Source: Mixophyes australis (Eukaryota > Chordata > Amphibia > Anura > Limnodynastidae). From it: a DNA stretch of 64,000 nucleotides. Under the pieces are notes generated by a model, which made no database searches, was not told the DNA's origin, and worked only from the letters and a program-made list of their open reading frames with translations. Position numbers and translations under genes: made by a program. The DNA is taken from positions 76,317,423 through 76,381,422 of the forward strand of contig JAVHZZ010000010.1 in assembly GCA_036250195.1 (NCBI GenBank), in the 5' to 3' direction. Of the stretch, positions 54,745 to 64,000 are shown piece after piece. Positions within the stretch are counted from its first letter, which is position 1. Each line of letters opens with the position of its first letter.

Positions 54745-57218
54745 GTTGACTGTTGTAATGGACAGAGAAAGAAATTGTAGACCATACTTACTCTAGTTCA
54801 GAGTCTGCATTCACTACTATGTATTATTGGTTTAGCAGTGAAACACCATTATTTTAATCACTTGTTTGACCATTACCCTAAAACTGATGTACTACAGAGC
54901 TTTAAAATACTAGCATTTTGCAGAACATTTTAATATTTTTGTTTTTCTCTCTTATTGTCTATGTAGCACTGAAAAGCTGACATGAAGCTGTTAAACGCTT
55001 ATATGTGGAATTTCAATACATTCTTATAAGAGAGAAACTTAGTCCTCCCAGCTGGAGCCCTTGGGGTCGCTCTATGGAGCTGTTTTTCCCAGGGCTCTGT
55101 CAGTTCTGTGATACAGAAATAACAAATGCTGCATGCCACTTTAAAATGGTGGCGGAGGGGCAAGGAAGGCAGATATGAGTGGTAGGCAATCACAAACTTG
55201 CAAATTTACACACGTTTTCAGTATAGGCTGTAAGGCAAAGTGGGGAGCCCCAGGAATATCATTATTTCATTACAATGGTTCTAATCAGAAAACCACAACT
55301 TTCCAAACTGCTTTTTTCAAGAGCCATGATATTAAAGCCTGAGCTAATGGGATAATCCTGGTCCTTTAGGGTTCTTGGATCACACAGGCAAGGCAAATAA
55401 GAAATATGCAACGGTATGTTTAGTAGAGTCTAATACAGTGTAATAGTAATATTGAAAATGGCTACAATAATTAAATAACAGTCAGGTAAGTCACCAGTCT
55501 TTCAAAACGACCCTTACTCCCACAGTGTATGAAGCTGCAGATTCCCGTATCAGCCTGATAGGACCCCTTCCCAAATCCACTTGCTCCAGCAATCTCGGGT
55601 GTTGGGGATCCCTGGTCTTCCGAAAGTCAGTACCAATAGTACATAATAGCTGAACCTAACAGAAGCAAAAGCTCCACCATCCTGAAATTAAGCATCAGCA
55701 ATAGCACATCCAAGGTTCCCCCCCTTTCTTAAATGCAGCTAAATTCCCCCCCTCTATAGATCCACCTAGGGTAGAGCTTGGATATCTGGGTTCTGTGGAT
55801 TGGCTGTTAGTTCCAAAGGGTCTGATACCTTCTTGACCCAGAATTCCCTAGATCAGCTGTTGGGTTGGCTTCAGACTACCTGTCCCTTGCCTAGAACAAT
55901 AGGTACCTACGAGGGGGTGTTGCTTGATTAACTGAACCTCCCAGAACTAACATCTTGTATGCTTTTTCAGCTCAGATGGGCTGGCAGCTGCCCAGGGCCT
56001 CTTGTTTGAGAGGAGAGGAGGATCAAGAAAACCCATAAATAAACTATGCTTGACCTATTGAGGCAGGAATTATCTAATAGGTGTTACACATTAGCTAAGT
56101 AACTGGGGTAGCATATGTTATTCCATTTAAAACCATTTAAGATATGACTTTGCCATGTGTTACTGGGCTTATAACTTGGATTATTCCTGTCAAGAGTGAT
56201 GAGATCACTGCATGTGTCTGATGTAGAGAATAGAAGAAACCCCCATCGAATAGTTGCCAGAAATGTCCTTATCTTTCAATATTGACAAATTGCACAATAC
56301 AATTCCTCATATCTCATAGACATGATTCTGATCAGCTATTCTTATTTTCAAAGCTTTATAAGTTGATATTTAATAAAGAGTATTTAAAATGCAAAGATAT
56401 ATGTTCGAGTCAGATTGAAGATACATGATGATATGGGGATTGCAGTGATCCAAAGTCCGCCAAGACTTGCTTGCTTGTGACATGCTTATGTGCTCTGAAG
56501 CAGAGCGTCCCTGGAATCTATTTTATAATATTGGCTACTATGACATCACTGTGACCAGTTGGGTGAGTCCATCCACTATCCATAAATCTCCTTTATCTAT
56601 TTATTTACAATTCTGGGTGAGAAGAATATCTATGCTGAGCAATTGCTTTGTATGCTGTATACATATGTTATTAATTTTGCTGTAAAAGTACTGATTTGTT
56701 TGATAAAAGCTGACGGGGAGTTTGCTTTCATTTCCTTCTTATTTTTGGATTTAAATTATAATTTTTTGGGAAATAATATATAGCGTAACATATGCTTGTC
56801 GTTTTGCATTGTCTGCTTTTATTAAAGTACTCCTATCACTTTTGCGCAGCCGAAATTTGATTTATTTTTATTTCTTTTAAAACTACTAATCTTTTCTTTT
56901 TTTGTTTTAGTCATCTTTGCTGATTAAAATAAAGGTCTTTTTTATGTTAAGTGATGCCTTCCTCAAAAATGAATGAAACAAGCATTTTCTGGAGAATGTA
57001 TGAAGCAATGTTCCCCTGGAGTTTATGGCGGATAGTTCACATTATGTCAGGCGAGTGCCTGACATGTGAACTATTAATATATGCAAATGGGGATTATACG
57101 TAATACATTATTCCCCATCTGCCTTACTGAACTCTTATAGAAAAAGGTGAAAAATAACCCTCTTTATCATGGGTATTTTCCCATTAATTTATGACTTTTG
57201 TGGTTTCAGGATCGAGTA
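54745..57218. other. Intergenic or intronic, nothing recognised
   Basis: About 2.5 kb. An acceptor-like ttttttttgttttag at 56900-56914 is not followed by an open frame in the required phase. No repeat named. Confidence 0.35.
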
Positions 57219-57223
57219 CCTTC

Positions 57224-57991
57224 TGTCAGGCGCTGTCCCTGCATCTACCCCGCTGAGCAGGGATGGACGCGCCTCTCTCTCTTGGCTGGGCACGTCCTGC
57301 TGCTTAGCAACGGAACGCAACTTCCACTTGGCCATCTTCCGCGCATGTGCGTCCCGTCACTAAGCAATGGGACATGATTCTCTGTTCGTGTCGGCAGTCA
57401 GTGACGTCATTGGGCGTAAAAGCATCAATTAGAAGTCCTCTATATAATGGAGGGTCTGGCACCATTAGGATGCCAGTGTATCAGGTCCCTTCTAGCTCCA
57501 GCATTTACTCGCCTGCTCCTGTGTCCAGTTCCTCTCTCCTGTTCCCAAACTTGGATTGAATCTTCGGTTGTGACTTCGGCTTGGCATTTTACTTCTCTCC
57601 TGGATCCTGATTCTGATGACGCTGATTGTTTGGCTTCTCCTGACCCCTCTTGACAGCTCTTGATTTGGTACCACAGTCCCGCCTGGTTTTTGACCCTGCA
57701 CTGTCTGACATCTCTATATTCACGTACCTGCTTCACCAGTGACTGACTTTGAGAACAGCGACCTGCACGTCCCATGCAGCAGAGCCCATACCTCCTTGTG
57801 GGGGTCCCTGATTAATACAGGGGGTCCCTGATTAATACAGGGGGTCCCTGATTAATACAGGGGGTCCCTGATTAATACAGGGGGTCCCTGATTAATACAG
57901 AGGGCGTGTTAGAATTCAAGCCTCTTAGTACAGTCGTGCCAACTACTGGCAAGCAGTCACCATCCATCATCTCTCATTTGGCACCTTGACA
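57224..57991 (+). mobile_element. Solo LTR with perfect 5-bp target duplication
   Basis: TGTCAGGCGCTGTCCC ... CACCTTGACA, with CCTTC at 57219-57223 and 57992-57996. TATA-like ctatataatgg at 57440-57450 and a CRE tgacgtca upstream on +. The segment gacctgcacgtcccatgcag then ccttgtgggggtccctga parallels the solo LTR at 35290, so the families are related. Confidence 0.8.
57800..57900 (+). repeat. Five tandem copies of a 20-bp unit
   Basis: ggggtccctgattaatacag repeated five times without change, inside the solo LTR. Confidence 0.95.
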
Positions 57992-57996
57992 CCTTC

Positions 57997-58916
57997 TCTG
58001 CCCCCCAAACAGTTTTGGTAGTAGATGCACCTACCCAACTCTTGTTTTATTTGTTTATCTACCATGTGGCCTGGAACTGTATGTTCCTGAAAGTGAATTG
58101 TGGAGTCTGTAAAGCTGGTGACACACAATGTAATACACACCCGATATTGGGTATTTGGCCAGATACAACCGTGTGTTTGGTCTCAAATGACCACAATGCC
58201 AGAGAATGTTACTATATAACTGAACAGGACTATTATCATAATGGAAATATGATGCTTAGATGAACATTTTTGGCCTGTGTATGTGGTTATCTTTGAACAG
58301 CACTAATAGGCTGGAAGGACAACATAATTGAATCAGGCACTTAACCCGACAGACTAATGGCTATATCTTGTCTGATTTAGCCAACTACATGTGTGGCCAA
58401 ACTAAACAATAGCTGGGTCACTAGACTGTAATTTTGCTTTGTTTGCCCTCTTCAACATACACAACCTAATGAATGGGGATTTTTTTTGTGTGAGAACATG
58501 CAAAATAATTATTGACTTAAAATGTGACCCCTTGGTGTCATTTCAGATGAGTTCTGAGAATTATTATCGATGACTGTAATGATTTATCTTGTTGTACAGG
58601 GACATTTTTAAATGATTATTGTTTTTTTTTACGATTGAACCAAGTAAGGTGAATATATATATATATATATATATAATATATATCTCATAAAATCTGACTA
58701 TAGAACCTATTTACACTTAAATTAATACTATATCAAAAATATTATTATTCCCTAGGGGTCATTGGCTCTTGTGGTCACTGTGCTACCTGCTTTCACACTA
58801 ACCCAGTATCCTTTGCTCAAGGAAGGCTTTAACGAAGGTCTCAGGCACAATCAATTTTAAAAGGTACATGAGCTTTTATTTTATTCTCAAATTACATTTT
58901 GTGTTCTTTCATTGCA
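57997..58916. other. Intergenic, nothing recognised
   Basis: Contains (TA)n at 58654-58682. No gene or nameable repeat. Confidence 0.4.
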
Positions 58917-59131
58917 TGCACAGTGGCCTAGTGGTCAGCACTTCTGCCTCACAGCACTGGGGTCATGAGTTTGATTCCCGACCATGGCCTTATCTGTGTG
59001 GAGCTTGTATGTTCTCCCTGTGTTTGTGTGGGTTTCCTCCGGGTGCTCCGGTTTCCTCCCACGCTCCAAAAACATACCGGTAGGTTAATTGGCTGCTATC
59101 TAAATTGACCCTAGTCTCTCCCTCTCTGTCT

Positions 59132-59186
<55 letters not shown>

Positions 59187-59307
59187 TGTGTGTGTGTATA
59201 TTAGGGAATTTAGACTTTAAGCTCCAGTGGGACAGGGACTGATGTGAGTGAGTTCTCTGTACAGCGCTGTGGAAAAAGTGGCGCTATATAAATAAATGAT
59301 GATGATA
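58917..59307 (+). repeat. tRNA-derived SINE with expanded (TG)n
   Basis: Full-length + copy (cagtggcctagtggtcagca head, gagtttgattcccg box B region, aataaatgatgatgat tail). A TG tract at about 59137-59198 replaces the short TG run of other copies. Confidence 0.88.
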
Positions 59308-59685
59308 TTTTAAAAACTTTATTTTATTTCCCAGGAAAGGCCAAAGAAATGTAGCTTTTTTTTTTCTGTTTTGTTTTCTAGTATTGTGAATGTAGCACTC
59401 CTAGCGCTAGACACCTCCAAACACACACCACTGCACCTCAGCTCACCCGAAGCCCTTTAACTGTCTCCTGATTTCTCTTCCCTTGCTGTAGTCTGTAACA
59501 GTGCCTGCCTAACCCCCCACCTGGCAACAACACTGGTGGCTTTACTCACAGTGCCTCATTCTCTATAACTGATAGGGGGTGCATTTAGGCTTATCTAGTC
59601 AAGGCTAATAATTACAAGAGCTGATGTTAAATGGTATCCTTTTCCCCAAGCAACAACTTGACAATTCTTTTCCTGCACCCTATGT
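59308..59685. other. Intergenic, nothing recognised
   Basis: No feature seen. Confidence 0.45.
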
Positions 59686-59990
59686 CATCATCCTCCCAAT
59701 TTATTTATATAGCGCCACTGATTCCGCAGCGCTGTACAGGGAACTCATTTACATCAGTCCCTGCCCCATTGGAGCTTACAGTCTAAATCCCCTAACACAC
59801 ACAGAGACTAGGGTCAATTTTGATAGCAGCCAATTAACCTACTAGTATGTTTTGGAATGTGGGAGGAAACCCACACAAACACGGGGCGAACATACAAACT
59901 CCACACAGATAAGGCCATGGTCGGGAATTGAACTCATTGAACACAGCACTGTGAGGCAGAAGTGCTATCCACTAGGCCACCATGCTGCCC
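59686..59990 (-). repeat. tRNA-derived SINE
   Basis: Minus copy from the tail (aatttatttatatagcgcca) to the head (agtgctatccactaggcc). Confidence 0.85.
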
Positions 59991-60590
59991 TATAGTACTT
60001 TTCTCTTCATTTGATTCTGCAAATGTTAATGAAGGCTCTCTCTTTTCCACTCTACCACCTGTTTACACCACCCTATCCCTTCACAAACCAGTCATCGTTG
60101 TATCCTGTGCTTGTCCTATTTTTATCTGTAATTTCTCCTTCTTTGGTACTTTTCACCTTTATTGAATTCTACATTGGCTGCGCTGAATAAAGTGGTTAAT
60201 GACTTGATGATGGCTAAATCTAAAAGCCACTTTTTGCTTCTAAATTCTCTTTGATTCCTTGACCACCATAACTTTTTATTTTCTTTCTGTAAAAGTACAT
60301 AACCAATAACTGTTGTGCAACCAAATTTTTCTCTAACAGTAGTCTGTTGCATAGATTAAGGCACAGGGAATGTGGTATCATAGTTGGGTACCAATATTAA
60401 TAGGTGGGGCAGTGAATATATAAAAAAAAAAGGAGGGGATACTATAGGAATATTCACATAGTTGAGGAAATCGGAGAAAGTTCTGTGTTGCGCTCCGTTC
60501 TTGAGGATCTAAGAGCTTCAAGGATTTCTAGCAGCATAAATTTTTTTCCGTTTTTGGCTATGAGGCTTTCTGCAGGATATAGGACATTTT
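59991..60590. other. Intergenic, nothing recognised
   Basis: No feature seen. Confidence 0.4.
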
Positions 60591-60765
60591 GGGCTAGATT
60601 TACTAAGCTGCGGGTTTGAAAAAGTGGGGATGTTGCCTATAGCAACCAATCAGATTCTAGCTTTCATTTATTTAGTACTTTCTACAAAATGACAGCTAGA
60701 ATCTGATTGGTTGCTATAGGCAACATCCCCTCTTTTTTAAACCCGCAGCTTAGTAAATCTAGCCC
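60591..60765. mobile_element. Fold-back MITE, family TTTACTAAGCTGCGGG
   Basis: gggctagatttactaagctg / cagcttagtaaatctagccc; ttt borders both ends. Near-identical to 21238. Confidence 0.88.
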
Positions 60766-60879
60766 TTTGTCTCTCACAGTAACATGGAAGAAGAGCGGCC
60801 ATAAGCAAGTGTAATTTTCCTGTGAACTGAATATACCTCAACAAGACTGGACAATAAGCCATAATTTTCATAAAGTTTT

Positions 60880-61860
60880 AAAATGGGAAACGTGCAAAGT
60901 AAGAAAAGTCATGGTCTCTCTACAGACATAAAAAGTCTCTCATAGTACAATGCAGAATTAAAAGGGTAACACAAAAGAAAGGTCCAGGGATGTTTTTGTA
61001 CATGAGCTTCAAGCATAGAGTTCAGAATGGATTGTGTTTTATTCCAGAAGATCCGAGGGCAGGTCCAACATATGTGAGGAAATATCCCTCTGTGACCACA
61101 GTTCCTCTAGTTAGAAGTAGGTAACATCTTGTTTAATCTCTCCAGAGTGTTTTTAGCTCTTAGTTATGCCCTCTATAATCTCCTCCAATCCATTGTCATC
61201 TGGAGTCTGATCTATGTCTCTCCAATTCTCTCTCATGACTTTAGGATATATTAAGCGAGTCAATTAATAAACCATTGAAATTGTGCATTTGCGTGCGGGA
61301 GATCTGAGACAAATTTGTTCAAAACATGATGGGTCTCTCGGAGTATGTTCTGGTGGAAGAGAGGCTAGGAAATGTTTAATTTGGATGTAGGATATTAGGA
61401 AGTGATAAACTGCTTTTGCTCTACCATATCCGTTACATACAAAAGTCCTGCAGAGATCCACTGGGCAAAGCGGGTTGTAGACATGCCTGGGGGGGGGGGG
61501 GGGGGGGACACCTGTGTTGTTACACAGAGGAGGGACGGCTGCGTGGAGTAGCCATATCTAAAAGCCGAAGAGGACAAATTTTTAGGGAGTACTGTATTGT
61601 GAACAGTACTTTGGACAAAGAAGATCTTCATTCTTTTTTAATGTAACCATATGGGGGTAATAAGGATAGTAAAATTAAATATTTAGTTTCAATATCTAAG
61701 CAGAGGTAAGGTAGCCTCTATTTGTGTGCATTGGGAGGCCAATGAAAATGATTGGAGGTCATGAAAACTTCTTCCACGTATTTCTAGATTTGTCTATGGA
61801 TTAATGTTGAAAATCATTGAGGGTCTGCCATTCCACACACATTTTATTAATGCTTTTTGT
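60880..61860 (-). pseudogene. L1-like LINE ORF2, C-terminal part
   Basis: On minus: CGHRGIFPHICWTCPRIFWN (near 61095-61036) is the C-terminal zinc-like motif of L1 ORF2 (C...G...H..W.CP). Upstream, SYIQIKHFLASLPPEHTP (61400-61340) matches the L1 SYLQ.KHFL.SLP segment, and KCVWNGRPS near 61840 the F.WNGK.PR segment. Stops, a G-run (61489-61507) and frameshifts show decay. Confidence 0.7.
61489..61507 (+). repeat. G-run
   Basis: Nineteen consecutive G within the L1 relic. Confidence 0.9.
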
Positions 61861-62869
61861 TATCAAATATAGAAAATGGTACTCTTACTGTGAGGCAAAC
61901 ACGAACACCACAACAGCGCTGGAAAATGGGACAATATTATCTTGAATAATGAGTTTGTGGAATTAAAAACATATAACACCTTTATTACATGCAGAGCAAG
62001 ATGCCTATAAAAAATATCAGATAATATATCACATATAAATTGCAAAAAAAAAGTAAATAAAATAAACAAAAATAGAAAATGTATTCGATGAGATGTACAA
62101 CATATATATAGATTGAAATATATATATATATATAAAAAGTATGCTTTCGGCCAGTGCACTGATCTGCTTAAAAGTCAAGATCAGCTATAACCATATATCC
62201 GTATAACTGTCGTAATTGAATAAACGTTGGGGTCTCCTTAACAGGACACAGGTCCTATTGAATAAAACTAAGCAAAACATTTCCTTAGTTATCTCCTATA
62301 TTTGTATTACTGTCCCAACTTATATGTTTTTTGTTTTTTTTTTGTTTAGCACAATGTCAGAAACTCGGGTAGTAACCACACAGCTGATCGCACTTCTATT
62401 CTTATATCAAAACCTACAAAGCCAGTCTGTCCAATTCAGTGAGTCACCTTTTAGCAAATATAAAAATGCAGCTACTGTGCTGGCGACTCTCCATGGTACA
62501 CAGTAACTTTGTGTCTCAGTCCTTGTTCCCGACAAGGCTTGCATCTCTGCTCCGTTCACGTGATCCAGTGTTTGACCTCTGCAGAATGTTCTATCACACT
62601 AATCTGTATTGGCGCCAATTTTTTTTTTTATAGAGGAGCAATAAGGAGATGAATTGTGTGTCCATGGGACCAATAAGTGTTAATAAACAACAATTTACTT
62701 TGCCCTGACGCGTTTCATCGCACACTTGCGATTTCTTCAAGAGGACGATTCCAAACATAACTGTGAGGGTCTGGAATAAATAGAGCAATTTTGGGAAAAA
62801 CCTTAAATTTTTATTGCTATGATCCTGACCAGCCATGACATTATAAGGGAACCACAGTTTAGCCTGTAG
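61861..62869 (-). repeat. Insertion carrying hairpin motif copy c
   Basis: Splits the L1 relic. On minus the motif at 62741-62708 is followed about 0.7 kb later by atgtaataaaggtgttatat and an A/T-rich end, the same plan (GC motif, then AATAAA tail) as at 42315-43260. Confidence 0.45.
62708..62741 (-). other. Hairpin motif (copy c): CTTGAAGAA-stem-GAAACGCGT
   Basis: On minus cttgaagaa, stem atcgca / tgcgat with loop agtg, then gaaacgcgt. A six-pair stem of wholly different sequence from copies a and b. Confidence 0.6.
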
Positions 62870-63960
62870 TTTAGAAAAGATTGGGGGTATTCCAGGTATG
62901 GTTGGTCGGTCCTAGGTAGATGTTATAAATATCCCCAAGTACTACTACTTATTTTTTTTATTTTTTATTTGTTTTTATTGCCACTTCAAAGTAAAGTTAG
63001 TTTAAATATTCTTGTTTTGTTGAGAGAAAACATCACTGAGCATAGCATTGGAGTAATTATATTTATAGACAAAAATCTCTATCTCTGCATGACGTTATAG
63101 GGGTTAGGGCGGCAGATTCTAGGTTGTCTGTTAGCTGGATATTGTCTGCAAGTAGTGAAATTTTGGAATTATCGTGTCCCACCTACACCCCATGTATGTC
63201 TTGTGAGGGTCTAATAATCACAGCTGAAGGATTCATTAACCAGGGATGACAATGAACTCCCTTGTCTTGTACCATTTTGAATGTTATTACTATCCGAGGG
63301 AGTGTCAGTATTCATTATTAGTGCTGAAGCACCTGCGTATAAACCAAGTATACCTGTCCGAAAATCTGTGACTCCGGCAGTTTCTGAAGTCAAGGCCATG
63401 AAACTCTTGGAACGTTTTTTGTCGGCGACAAGATCACAGCAGAACTATTTTTGGCAATTATTTTTTATCAAGTGTCCCCTTAAAGCCTCTTTATGAGCAG
63501 ACCAGTAGGAGAGATGTCAGGGCGATTGTTTAGTTCAGAGTACTTGGTAAGGAGATGTTGAATTTGATGGCTGTAATCTTTTTCCATTAATGCACCCGAT
63601 CATGGTAAGAGGTCGAGGTGCTAAATCATGAAGATCTTCTGTAATAGGTTTGTGATCTGACAAGACTGTTGGGTAAATAATTACTGCATTTCGTTTTAAT
63701 GTTGTCTGAGTAGGATCAGATTTATTGTTTGGAACAATCAAGTAATATATGTGATCTCTAGATAATAAATGAGACTTAGGTTTTTGGATGTCTGTTTTGT
63801 CAGAAGTGTTGGTCACCGGGGTAAATCTATCCAAAGAGCCACTCCTTACTGCATTAAAGTCTCCTACCATCCAAATTTCTCAAAATATCTGTTGATTTTG
63901 ATTGGGAGCATAAATGTTGTGTAGGGTACATTAGAGGTTATTCAGTTTGCCAGGTGAATC
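62870..63960 (-). pseudogene. L1-like LINE ORF2, endonuclease and RT part
   Basis: On minus: MVGDFNAVRSGSLDR then, after about 60 residues, VLSDHKPI (63870-63620) are the GDFN and SDH motifs of the L1 AP-endonuclease. ILGLYAGASALIMNTDTPSD then NIQNGTRQGSSLSSL (63345-63230) is the reverse transcriptase NGTRQGCPLSPLLF block. Only about 130 bp separate them, so the first half of RT is deleted. In line with the C-terminal part at 60880, this was one element, continuing past the window edge or ending near 63960. Confidence 0.75.
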
Positions 63961-64000
63961 TCTTTAAGTTCCTTCTTTTTAGCTAATGTGGTGGGGAAAT

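Noticed and set aside
56900..56945. Acceptor-like site as a downstream exon of the X-box gene
   Set aside because: In the required phase the frame stops after five codons and looks like AT-rich intron.
57440..57775. 111-codon minus-strand open frame
   Set aside because: Lies in the solo LTR; no family match.
1..64000. Bacterial-type systems (operons, toxin-antitoxin, defence islands, phage)
   Set aside because: Introns, SINEs, LINEs and a vertebrate gene show this is animal nuclear DNA; no prokaryotic gene structure seen.

Overview
The window looks like vertebrate nuclear DNA, most likely from a frog or toad. Coding sequence is sparse, split into exons and flanked by GT/AG introns. The only gene I can name is RASSF7, a vertebrate Ras-association-domain protein. 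The rest is dense interspersed repeats of types typical of amphibian genomes: tRNA-derived SINEs, many fold-back MITEs, L1-like and L2-like LINE pieces, and a chromodomain Ty3/Gypsy element. The species call is inference from this repeat landscape; no mitochondrial or rRNA marker is present.

Layout. 1-9.3 kb: the 3' half of RASSF7 on + (exons 1-621, 5733-5901, 7352-7461, plus a possible alternative last exon at 9001), with SINEs and MITEs in its introns. 9.3-19 kb: a dead Tc1-like transposon (12.5-13.6 kb) and parts of an unidentified minus-strand gene (promoter and first exon near 18.75 kb, internal exons at 16.7 and 14.4 kb, the last two phase-compatible). 19-22 kb: MITEs and a diverged long inverted repeat. 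22,248-30,529: a complete, very young Ty3/Gypsy chromovirus on the minus strand. It has 2,013-bp LTRs in which I saw only two differences, a TATAG target duplication, intact gag and pol, a -1 slippery site, and a Tf1-type self-priming site complementary to the predicted RNA 5' end.

30.5-45.7 kb: no recognisable gene; SINEs, a 1.7-kb solo LTR with perfect target duplication, MITEs, and several copies of a GAAAC-containing hairpin motif. 45.7-50.6 kb: an L2-like LINE 3' end and relics of another Gypsy element. 51.4-51.6 kb: a GC-rich promoter with an RFX X-box and three perfect CREs in front of an unidentified first coding exon on +, possibly joined to a short exon at 52.9 kb. 53-60.8 kb: a 0.9-kb hAT element, a solo LTR, SINEs and MITEs. 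60.9-64 kb: an L1-like ORF2 relic on minus, split by a later insertion.

The genes do not form an operon or pathway. The most notable items are the young self-priming chromovirus with covarying hairpins in its 1.8-kb RNA leader, the recurrent hammerhead-like hairpin motif with compensatory stems, and the two unidentified genes.
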